Assembly (NCBI GenBank): GCA_020200675.1
Contig: JAIVIG010000339.1
Coordinates: forward strand, 1-6,092
Origin: Actinomycetota bacterium
Lineage (GTDB): Bacteria > Actinomycetota > Rubrobacteria > Rubrobacterales > Rubrobacteraceae
Reading direction: 5' to 3'
DNA length: 6,092 nt
The notes under the pieces were generated by a model. The model was not told the origin of the DNA and did not search any database. It saw only the letters and a program-made list of their open reading frames with translations. Both the position numbers and the translations under genes were made by a program. Of the stretch, positions 1-5,630 are shown piece by piece. The stretch's first letter is position 1, and the number at the start of each line of letters is the position of its first letter.

Positions 1-377
1 CGCCGCGCCGCCTTTCTGCGGCTGGTGTTGGGGTTGTGGCGTCCCCTGAGGTCGCCCTCCCCAGCCTCCTCGTCGTCCGGGCCGGTTCCCTGCGTGGCTC
101 CGGCCTTCGCCCTGGCCCCGGTTTTCGCGCCGGGCTTGCCCTTCTGCTGGGCCTTCATCTCGGCGAGACGCCGCTTTTTGCGCCGCTCGGCGAAGGCGAA
201 GAAGGGTGTGTAGATCAAAAAGAAAGCCACGGCGACGACCAGCGTGGAGACGATGTTGGTGCTCGCTCCGAAAGTGTCCGGGAACGCGATGGTCATCACG
301 TAGATGAACAAGACGTACAGCGCGGCGGCGAAGGCCGCACGTTTGAAGGCGCCCTTCCAGTCAAGATCCTCGAACAT
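1..377 (-). CDS. Small two-helix membrane protein with basic tail (partial, C-terminus beyond window)
   Basis: The reading frame starts at ATG 377 and stays open for 125 complete codons to the left edge, so the C-terminus is missing. I do not recognise the family. The N-terminus (MFEDLDWKGAFKRAA) is followed by two hydrophobic segments, about residues 14-31 and 42-62, joined by a short polar loop. Next comes a strongly basic stretch (ERRKKRR, residues 64-70), then a low-complexity tail rich in Lys, Ala and Gly with an acidic patch (DDEEAGEGD, about 101-109). This suggests a small inner-membrane protein with a charged cytoplasmic tail; by the positive-inside rule the tail and the N-terminus would both be cytoplasmic. 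The start is well supported: its A is the last base of the alr stop (TGATG), and an AGGAG Shine-Dalgarno lies 9 bases upstream inside alr (387-391). It is probably co-translated with alr. Function unknown. Confidence 0.75.
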   Translation of the reverse strand, partial: MFEDLDWKGAFKRAAFAAALYVLFIYVMTIAFPDTFGASTNIVSTLVVAVAFFLIYTPFFAFAERRKKRRLAEMKAQQKGKPGAKTGARAKAGATQGTGPDDEEAGEGDLRGRHNPNTSRRKAAR

Positions 378-1474
378 CAGACGTAGCTCCTCTCCACGCG
401 CCGGGCGTCGATCCCGGTTGTCACCTCGTAGTTTATCGTGTCCGACCACCGGGCGACTTCCTCTGCCCGAACGCTCTCCCCGCCCTGCTCCCCGACCAGC
501 ACGACCTCGTCCCCGACCTCTACGCCATCGTCGACCCCGAAGACGCAAGCGTCCATCGTCATCCTCCCCAACAGCGGCCGCCGCTCCCCGCGAACGAGCG
601 CCGACGCCCGGTTCGAGAGGATGCGGCGATACCCCTCGGCGTACCCGACCGGCACCGTCGCCGCGAACATAGATGCTTCGGCCCTGAACGTCAACCCGTA
701 AGAGACCCCCTCGCCGGGCGCGAGGCGCCGTACGCTTGCCACGTAGCTCTTGAGAGAGAGCGCCGGCATCAAGTCCTCATCGGCCGGGTCGCCCTTGTCC
801 CCCGCCGGATGGAGACCGTAGAGGGCAATGCCGGGACGGACGCAGTCGTAGCGGGAGGAGGGGTGCCAGAGCGTGCCGGCGGAGTTGGCCGCGTGTACGA
901 GGACGCCGCCGAAGTCCCGCGTGGTCAGAACGTCGTCGAAGACTTCAAGCTGGCGACTGGTGGCCTCTGCGTCGGAGTCGGCGGAGGCGAGGTGGGTGTA
1001 GACCCCGACCAGTTGCGAGCCCAGGATCTTGCGGGCCTCCCCCGCCTCGTCCGGCTCGACGCCCCAGCGATTCATACCGGTGTTGATCTTGAGATGGGTT
1101 TCGAGGCCGGGGTGTGCTGCGATGCGCCTGGCGCTCGGGATGGAGTGGGCCGTGACCTGGAGGCGGCACTCTCCGGCGAGGGCAAGCTCGTCAGGGAGGA
1201 GGTCGGTGAAGACGAGAATCGGGGCGTCGATGCCGGCTCGCCGCAGATCCGCGCCCTCCTCGACCGTCACGACGGCCAGAGAGCCGGCGCCGGCCTCGAG
1301 GGCGGCGCGGGAGACGGGGACGGCGCCGTGACCGTAGGCGTCGGCCTTTACGACGGCCATGAGCCAGGCGTCCACGGCGCGGCGCTTGAGAGTGCGGACG
1401 TTGTGCCGGATCGCGCCGAGGTCCACCTCGGCCCAGGTGCGGCTCGGAACCTTCGGGATGACGCGGCCGGTCAA
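377..1474 (-). CDS. alr: Alanine racemase, PLP-dependent
   Basis: Interconverts L- and D-alanine with pyridoxal phosphate, supplying D-Ala for peptidoglycan; cytoplasmic. The 365-residue product is close to the usual 360-390. The N-terminal barrel opens with TWAEVDLGAIRHN (13-25). The PLP-binding lysine is K43 in VVKADAYGHG. KINTGMNRWG carries the conserved R136. HAANSAGT (194-201) and RPGIALYG (213-220) are cofactor-phosphate/pyridine motifs. The C-terminal beta domain has the second catalytic base, Y259 (GVSYG), then PVGYAEG (275-281) and the substrate-site MTMDA (305-309). All key residues are present, so it should be active. The start is a TTG; an in-frame TAA only eight codons upstream rules out much extension, and a later start would remove conserved N-terminal sequence. 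The Shine-Dalgarno is weak, and the CBS gene stops 7 bases upstream, so translational coupling is likely. It overlaps the next gene by 1 bp. Confidence 0.97.
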   Translation of the reverse strand: MTGRVIPKVPSRTWAEVDLGAIRHNVRTLKRRAVDAWLMAVVKADAYGHGAVPVSRAALEAGAGSLAVVTVEEGADLRRAGIDAPILVFTDLLPDELALAGECRLQVTAHSIPSARRIAAHPGLETHLKINTGMNRWGVEPDEAGEARKILGSQLVGVYTHLASADSDAEATSRQLEVFDDVLTTRDFGGVLVHAANSAGTLWHPSSRYDCVRPGIALYGLHPAGDKGDPADEDLMPALSLKSYVASVRRLAPGEGVSYGLTFRAEASMFAATVPVGYAEGYRRILSNRASALVRGERRPLLGRMTMDACVFGVDDGVEVGDEVVLVGEQGGESVRAEEVARWSDTINYEVTTGIDARRVERSYV

Positions 1475-1481
1475 GCGGTTC

Positions 1482-1961
1482 TCAGAGGCGGGGTCTTATA
1501 ACGTGCAGGGTGAGGATGTCCATGCGGGTTATCACCCCGACGAGCCGCCCTCCCTCGACGACGGGCAGTATCTTCTTGCGCCTATCGGCCATGATCGTCG
1601 CGGTCTCGGCAAGGGTCACTTCGGGAGTGACGGTCACGGGGTCGTCCGTCATCACCTCGCCGACGGTGACGCCCGCGCTCTTGAGCGCCTCCCTGCGGTA
1701 TTCATCCGTATCCCCGAGCGGCACGATGCCGCCGAGTATGTCGAGGAAGCCCGGCGCCCTCACGTCCGCGTCCTGGAAGATCAAGTCGCCTTCAGTGATT
1801 ATCCCGACGAGCCGCCCGTCCTCGACGACCGGGGCCCCGGAGACGCGTTCCTCGGCGAAGAGCTTTATCGCCTCCTCCACGGTGCTCTCGGGTCCCAGGG
1901 TCGGCCAGTCGGTCTCCATGACGTCCCCGACCCTGAGCTCCCGGATGTCTCTCTGCTCCAC
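1482..1961 (-). CDS. Stand-alone tandem CBS-domain protein
   Basis: A 159-residue protein consisting almost wholly of two CBS motifs. CBS1 spans about 10-63 (VGDVM start, SGAPVVEDGRLVGIITEGDL), then a linker with GFLDILGG (71-78), and CBS2 about 99-152 (VGEVMTDDPVTVTPE start, LPVVEGGRLVGVITRMDIL). CBS pairs (Bateman modules) usually bind adenine nucleotides such as AMP, ATP or SAM and act as energy or metabolite sensors. There is no fused enzyme, channel or DNA-binding domain, so the partner must be another protein or the role is unknown. The GTG start is preceded by a strong GGAAGGGG (1970-1977) with 8-base spacing, and an in-frame TAG two codons upstream fixes the start. It begins after a 98 bp gap and leads into alr 7 bases downstream, so it may be first gene of a CBS-alr-membrane protein unit. 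Domain call is firm; ligand and function are not. Confidence 0.93.
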   Translation of the reverse strand: MEQRDIRELRVGDVMETDWPTLGPESTVEEAIKLFAEERVSGAPVVEDGRLVGIITEGDLIFQDADVRAPGFLDILGGIVPLGDTDEYRREALKSAGVTVGEVMTDDPVTVTPEVTLAETATIMADRRKKILPVVEGGRLVGVITRMDILTLHVIRPRL

Positions 1962-2059
1962 GCCCTAAACCCCTTCCAGCCCATTCGTCTTCATCCCTCT
2001 GATACTACTCCAAATACCGGCTCCGTACATCGACGCCGCCCAACCGAAATTAGCACATA
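1962..2059 (-). promoter_or_regulatory. Intergenic gap, possible promoter for CBS-alr
   Basis: This is the only sizeable gap in the leftward block. By my count it is about 53% GC, clearly lower than the flanking genes. On the minus strand it has a -10-like TAGTAT at 2007-2002, about 40 bases before the CBS start. The best -35 candidate (TGTACG at 2029-2024, 16-base spacer) matches the consensus poorly. A strong Shine-Dalgarno sits at 1970-1977. I saw no convincing hairpin with a T-tract, so a terminator for the HD gene is not evident. The promoter is an inference from composition and one weak box. Confidence 0.25.
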
Positions 2060-2764
2060 TCAGGGATTCTCTTCCGGTTCGTGGTCGGCTCGTATCTCCC
2101 ACCCGAGTTGCCGCAGGTATTCGCGCATAAATTCCGTCCGGCGACGCGCCTCTGTCCGCCCGGCCGCAGTAGTCATCGTCGAGGAGATGTGCAGGAGCTT
2201 GACGTAGAAGTGATCCAGGACGTTGGCCGCATCGTCGGGGATTCGCGCGTCGGGGAACGGCTCGTCGGGATCGTACAGCGGCCTCCCCATCGCTCCTCCC
2301 AGCATAAGGCACCGGGCGATGCCGACCGCGCCGAGGGCGTCGAGACGGTCGGCGTCCTGCACCACCATCGCCTCTCGCGTCCGCGGCGTGATCCTGGCAG
2401 AGAAGCTGTGAGCCTCGATCGCGTGCCGCACGTCCGGTATTAACCCGGCGGGATAGCCGGAGTCGCGCAGGAAGTCGTCCGCGATCCGGGCGGCGAGCGC
2501 GGAAGCGGTGCTCCGCAGCGGAGAGTCTTTGGCGACGGTCGCGAAGTCGTGCAGCCACGCCGCGGGCAGCACGATCTCCATCCGCGCGTCCTCCGAAGCG
2601 GCGAGCCGTTTTGCGTTGGAGACGACCCGGCGGACGTGGGCGAGGTCGTGCGCTACGTCAGTCTGGGAAGAACGTTGCCCGACGAACTGCTCGAAGCACG
2701 GTTCCCAGAGGGAGAGATCAAGGGACTTGCGCAACCGTCGCGACGATCGCCTAGTAGATCTCAC
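2060..2764 (-). CDS. HD-domain phosphohydrolase, YedJ family
   Basis: A metal-dependent HD-superfamily hydrolase resembling E. coli YedJ across its length (I recall YedJ as about 230 residues; this is 234 from the GTG). Counting from the GTG, the metal-binding pattern is DVAHDLAHVRRV (H39/H43), LHDF (H72-D73), EAHSFS (H119) and VQDADRLDALGAVG (D137), followed by the family-typical DHFYVKLL (184-191). It is soluble and cytoplasmic. Related HD enzymes cleave phosphoester bonds in nucleotides; the substrate is unknown here. Start choice is uncertain: GTG 2764 overlaps the nnr end by 14 bases and gives an Arg/Ser-rich N-terminus with no good Shine-Dalgarno. TTG at 2734 gives 224 residues and begins nearer the YedJ-like region (LSLWEPCFEQF). 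Neither has a clear ribosome site, so coupling to nnr is likely. A nucleotide-cleanup role beside nnr is plausible but inferred. Confidence 0.92.
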   Translation of the reverse strand: MRSTRRSSRRLRKSLDLSLWEPCFEQFVGQRSSQTDVAHDLAHVRRVVSNAKRLAASEDARMEIVLPAAWLHDFATVAKDSPLRSTASALAARIADDFLRDSGYPAGLIPDVRHAIEAHSFSARITPRTREAMVVQDADRLDALGAVGIARCLMLGGAMGRPLYDPDEPFPDARIPDDAANVLDHFYVKLLHISSTMTTAAGRTEARRRTEFMREYLRQLGWEIRADHEPEENP

Positions 2765-4265
2765 CGAAAGCGCGCGGCAGATGGAGCAAAAGGTCTGTGG
2801 CGGCCATGCTCTCCGGAGGCCACCCGGTCTCTTCGACCCAGAGTTCGGACGCCCGCCCGTGCGCCCACGCCCCGGTCCGTGCTGCGTCGTACGGGTCCAT
2901 CCCGCGTGAGAGGAGCGCGCCCACGGTGCCCGAGAGAACGTCCCCAGTTCCCGCCGTCGCGAGAGCGGCGCTCCCGGTCGAGTTTACCGACACACGGTTC
3001 CCCTGGGCTACGAGCGTGTCCGCACCCTTGAGGAGTACGCAACAACCACCCTCTTCGGCCGTCCGGCGCGCTACGTGAAGCCTACGTGCCTGGACCTCCT
3101 TCGGGCTCTCGTCGAGCAGCCTGCCGAGTTCGCCGGGGTGAGGCGTTATAACCGGCGGTGTCTCCCTCCCGGCCAAAGTCCCCGGTCCCGAGAGGTTCGA
3201 GATGGCGTCGGCATCTAGCAACACCGGCACGTCCGTCTCTCTCAAAACGCCCTCGACGATCTCGCGTCCCCCCTCCCCGACCCCCATCCCGGGCCCGAGC
3301 ACGACCGCCGAGGCCCCCTGCGCCTGTTCGAGGATGGAGTCAAGGGCACCGGCGGCCATGTTGCCTTCGTCGTCCTCGGGCACTCCTGAAACGAGTACCT
3401 CGACGAGTTGGGCGTCGACGAGGGGAGCGACGCCCTCGGCGGTCGCGACGAAGATTATGCCGCACCCGGTTCTCTGCGCCCCCCGGGCCACCATTATGGC
3501 CGCACCCGTCGCCATCCTGGAACCCGCGACCACGAGCAGGGCCCCCGCCGAGTACTTGTGGGCCGCCCCGGCCCGGCGCGGCACCAGGCCCCGCAAAGAG
3601 TTCGCGTCCGTCCACGTCGCCGCCGGCTCCACGTCCGCCTCGGGAGGGATGCCGATCTCCACCACGGCGACCTCGCCGGCGTGCTCCCGGCCCGGCGAGA
3701 CGACGCACCCGAGCTTCGCCGCATGCGCGCACACCGTAAGATCTGCCTGCACCGCCGCCCCCCACACCTCCCCCGTCGACCCGTCGACCCCGGACGGCAT
3801 GTCCACCGCGACGACCGCGGCGCCGGACGCGTTGATTTGCTCTATAAAACCGGCCTCCTTCTCGCGCACCTCGCCCCGAAAGCCGGTACCGAGCAGGGCA
3901 TCGACGACGAGGTCCGCCCCTCGCAGCTCGTCCTCGAACCCGTCCGGCCCGACGAAACGCACGTTCAGGTTACGCAAGACGTCCCGGTTGACCTTCGCGT
4001 CTCCCTCGTACTCGCCCTTCGTCGCGAACACGGTGACCTCGGCGCCGGCCAGGTGGAACTCGCGGGCGATGACGAAGCCGTCGCCGCCATTGTTTCCGCC
4101 GCCCGCAACGACGAGGATCCGGCGCCCTTCCAATGGCCCGAAATAGTCGAGCGTCGCGCGGGCCATCTCGACGCCGGCCCGCTCCATGAGGGCGCCGCCG
4201 GGTATGCCGAGATCCTGGGCGCCCTCGTCGGCGCGGGTCATCTCGTCGGCGGAGTAGAGCCTCAC
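2751..4265 (-). CDS. nnr: Bifunctional NAD(P)HX epimerase / ADP- or ATP-dependent NAD(P)HX dehydratase
   Basis: Metabolite-repair enzyme that epimerises hydrated NAD(P)H (NAD(P)HX) and dehydrates the S form back to NAD(P)H at the cost of a nucleoside phosphate. At 504 residues it has both domains, like E. coli Nnr/YjeF. The N-terminal YjeF_N Rossmann-like epimerase (about 1-215) shows GGGNNGGDGF (55-64), VDALLGTGFRG (121-131) and DMPSGVDGSTG (155-165). The C-terminal ribokinase-like YjeF_C/CARKD dehydratase (about 225-500) shows HKYSAG (236-241), GPGMG (324-328), LDADA (350-354), TPHPGE (374-379), LLKGADT (411-417) and GTGDVLSG (439-446), where D442 is the expected catalytic aspartate. Nothing key is missing. 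The GTG start overlaps the acpS stop as GTGA, with AAGGGA (4270-4275) 4 bases upstream, indicating translational coupling. The bacterial dehydratase usually prefers ADP; sequence alone does not decide this here. Confidence 0.96.
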   Translation of the reverse strand: MRLYSADEMTRADEGAQDLGIPGGALMERAGVEMARATLDYFGPLEGRRILVVAGGGNNGGDGFVIAREFHLAGAEVTVFATKGEYEGDAKVNRDVLRNLNVRFVGPDGFEDELRGADLVVDALLGTGFRGEVREKEAGFIEQINASGAAVVAVDMPSGVDGSTGEVWGAAVQADLTVCAHAAKLGCVVSPGREHAGEVAVVEIGIPPEADVEPAATWTDANSLRGLVPRRAGAAHKYSAGALLVVAGSRMATGAAIMVARGAQRTGCGIIFVATAEGVAPLVDAQLVEVLVSGVPEDDEGNMAAGALDSILEQAQGASAVVLGPGMGVGEGGREIVEGVLRETDVPVLLDADAISNLSGPGTLAGRETPPVITPHPGELGRLLDESPKEVQARRLHVARRTAEEGGCCVLLKGADTLVAQGNRVSVNSTGSAALATAGTGDVLSGTVGALLSRGMDPYDAARTGAWAHGRASELWVEETGWPPESMAATDLLLHLPRAFGEIY

Positions 4266-4672
4266 GGGGTCCCTTCGGGACTTTGGTCCACAGGGCGGAC
4301 GATGCAGACGGCGACGGCGGAGAGCTCGGAGTGGGTGATGGAGATCTGGAGCTCCTCCTGGCGGACGCCGACCATATTGGCGAACCGCTCTATCTTACCG
4401 AAGATGCGCACCGTCGGGGCCTGGCGACGGCGCCGTATCACCTCGACGCCGTTCCACTGGATGAGGCCACAGCCCAGAGCCTTCGTCACAGCCTCCTTCG
4501 CGGCCCAGCGGCCGGCGTAATGGCGTTCGGCGAAGCGGAACTTCTCACAGTAGGCGATCTCGGCTTCCGTAAAGAGCCGCTGGCGTATCTTCGGCGTCCT
4601 CTCGAGGGCGAACTTCATCCTGTCGACATCCACGACGTCGACGCCTATCCCCGGCACCACGAAATCTTTCAT
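4262..4672 (-). CDS. acpS: Holo-[acyl-carrier-protein] synthase
   Basis: Transfers the 4'-phosphopantetheine arm from coenzyme A to the conserved serine of acyl carrier protein, activating it for fatty-acid synthesis; small cytoplasmic Mg-dependent enzyme, normally a trimer. From ATG 4672 the product is 136 residues, near the usual 120-135. GIGVDVVDVDRM (8-19) carries the Mg-binding aspartate. FTEAEIAYCEKF (34-45) and RWAAKEAVTKALG (55-67), with Mg-binding E60, are the core motif, and ISITHSELSAVAVCIV (110-125) is the C-terminal signature. The frame stays open far upstream, but that part is the antisense of the lipid kinase gene. Alternative ATGs lie at 4681 and 4690 (139 and 142 residues). 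ATG 4672 is preferred because the family N-terminus begins only a few residues before GIG and a GGAG (4676-4679) precedes it, though just 3 bases away. First gene of the leftward block; stop overlaps the nnr start. Confidence 0.95.
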   Translation of the reverse strand: MKDFVVPGIGVDVVDVDRMKFALERTPKIRQRLFTEAEIAYCEKFRFAERHYAGRWAAKEAVTKALGCGLIQWNGVEVIRRRRQAPTVRIFGKIERFANMVGVRQEELQISITHSELSAVAVCIVRPVDQSPEGTP

Positions 4673-4723
4673 CTTCTCCATAACCAGCATGTTACGGGAG
4701 AGTATCTTCCGGGGAAAGGGCTT
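4673..4723. promoter_or_regulatory. Divergent intergenic region between acpS and lipid kinase
   Basis: These 51 bases separate two divergent starts, so both promoters must lie here or reach into the coding ends. For acpS (minus strand) I see a -10-like GATACT at 4706-4701 and, 18 bases further back, a -35-like TTATCA at 4730-4725, which would fall inside the first codons of the kinase. That promoter would start RNA around 4694, giving a very short leader. For the kinase (plus strand) the only -10-like box is TATCTT (4703-4708), almost the same bases, with no convincing -35. If both are real, the polymerases would compete. Boxes were judged by eye only. Confidence 0.3.
4711..4720 (+). promoter_or_regulatory. 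Ribosome binding site deciding the lipid kinase start
   Basis: A purine-rich GGGGAAAGGG lies just upstream of ATG 4724; its GGGGA part is 8 bases away, a normal spacing. The alternative in-frame ATG at 4736 has only a weak AAGCGG before it. This favours 4724 as the start. Confidence 0.5.
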
Positions 4724-5611
4724 ATGATAAGCGGCATGGAAGCCAGAGAGGCCATCATCATCGGCAACCCGAAGGCCGGGCGCCACAAGGGCAAGGACCA
4801 CCTCAAGCGCTGCGCGGAGATCCTGCGTTCCGACGGCCTCGACGTCGAGGTCTGGCCGACCGAGCGCCCGCAGCACGCCACCGAGCTCGCCACTCTGGCT
4901 GGGGCCCGCCTCGTCGTCGCCGCCGGGGGTGACGGGACGATGAACGAGGTCGTCAACGGCCTGGAGGCGGACGCCACTCTGGGCATCCTCCCCCTGGGGA
5001 CGGCGAACGTGCTGGCTCGGGAGCTCGGGCTGCCCCTGAACGCGGAGGCGGCCTGCGAGCGCATTCTCGCCGGCAAGGAGAGGCGCATAGACGTCGGCGT
5101 CGCCACGGACCGCAAGGGCAGGGAGCGCCGCTTCACCTGCATGGCGGGAATAGGCTTCGACGCCCACGTCGTCAACGAGGTCACCCCGCGCCTCAAGCGG
5201 TATCTAAAGATCCTGGCCTTCCCCCTGGCGGCCCTGAAGGTGTACCTCGAAGGGGACCTGCCGCCGCTGCACGTTTTCCACGGCGAAGACAAGTACGTTA
5301 CGCAGTTCGCCATCGTCGCCAACGGACAATACTACGGCGGCGACTTCCGGGTGGCCGAGGAGGCCGCGCTCGCGACCGGTAAGCTCGAGGTCGTCCTCGT
5401 GGATCGGGTGGGCCGGCTCTTGAGGGCCGACATACTGACCCGCATCCTGGCCAAGAGACCCCTCGACCGCTCCATGCGCTCGTTCACCGCCAGGGAGCTG
5501 CGCGCCACCTCTCCCGGCGCTCAGGTACCCGTGCAGCTCGACGGCGAGGTCTGGGGCCACTTGCCGATGTCCTTCCGCATCGAACCCGACGCCCTGAAGG
5601 TCGTACGTTAG
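4724..5611 (+). CDS. Diacylglycerol kinase-family lipid kinase (YegS/DgkB type)
   Basis: ATP-dependent lipid kinase, most likely phosphorylating diacylglycerol or a related lipid at the membrane's inner face; typical for the family, but the substrate is not settled by sequence. The 295 residues fit the usual 290-310. The N-terminal catalytic domain (about 8-130) shows IIIGNPKAGRHKG (11-23), a Walker-like nucleotide site, AAGGDGTMNEVVNGL (66-80) with the hallmark GGDGT, and GILPLGTANVLARELGLP (87-104). The C-terminal beta-sandwich domain has MAGIGFDAHVV (140-150), ANGQYYGGDFRVAEEA (199-214) and QLDGE (271-275) with the conserved acidic D273/E275. No membrane segments or signal peptide, as expected for a peripheral enzyme. 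The frame extends upstream to 4283, but that part is antisense to acpS. It is divergent from acpS and convergent with the AbrB-family gene, 19 bases away, so it is probably transcribed alone. Confidence 0.95.
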   Translation: MISGMEAREAIIIGNPKAGRHKGKDHLKRCAEILRSDGLDVEVWPTERPQHATELATLAGARLVVAAGGDGTMNEVVNGLEADATLGILPLGTANVLARELGLPLNAEAACERILAGKERRIDVGVATDRKGRERRFTCMAGIGFDAHVVNEVTPRLKRYLKILAFPLAALKVYLEGDLPPLHVFHGEDKYVTQFAIVANGQYYGGDFRVAEEAALATGKLEVVLVDRVGRLLRADILTRILAKRPLDRSMRSFTARELRATSPGAQVPVQLDGEVWGHLPMSFRIEPDALKVVR

Positions 5612-5630
5612 GCTCGTTCCGCCCGGGCGG
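5612..5630. other. Convergent intergenic spacer with 12-base perfect palindrome
   Basis: Only 19 bases separate the two stop codons. They contain CCGCCCGGGCGG (5619-5630), a perfect inverted repeat with no spacer. As RNA it could form at best a four-pair stem with a four-base loop and has no T-tract, so it is a poor classical terminator. It could still serve as a bidirectional end signal, or be a chance product of high GC. Confidence 0.3.

Noticed and set aside
1359..2207. 282-residue open frame on the plus strand
   Set aside because: It lies antisense to the CBS gene and parts of alr and the HD gene, which all carry clear family motifs. Its translation has no recognisable domain and is typical of a high-GC shadow frame.
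1965..2558. 197-residue minus-strand open frame overlapping the HD gene
   Set aside because: It is out of frame with the HD motifs and has an Arg-rich, motif-free translation; a same-strand shadow.
3202..4146. 314-residue Ser/Thr/Pro/Ala-rich open frame on the plus strand, at first glance a secreted low-complexity protein
   Set aside because: The composition is what results from reading the nnr codons in antisense at high GC. No signal peptide or ribosome site, and it is wholly inside nnr.
3408..4520. 370-residue open frame on the plus strand antisense to nnr and acpS
   Set aside because: nnr and acpS have complete catalytic motifs on the other strand; the antisense product is rich in Arg, His and Asp with no domain. 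Shadow.
4283..4723. 147-residue N-terminal extension of the lipid kinase
   Set aside because: It is antisense to acpS, and the family's N-terminus begins close to the IIIGNPKAG motif. A ribosome site supports ATG 4724.
4673..5167. 165-residue N-terminal extension of acpS (frame open to 5167)
   Set aside because: This stretch is antisense to the lipid kinase gene and has no domain, whereas AcpS proteins begin just before the GIG motif.
5204..5560. 118-residue minus-strand frame inside the lipid kinase
   Set aside because: Antisense shadow of the kinase C-terminal domain, with no motif or ribosome site.
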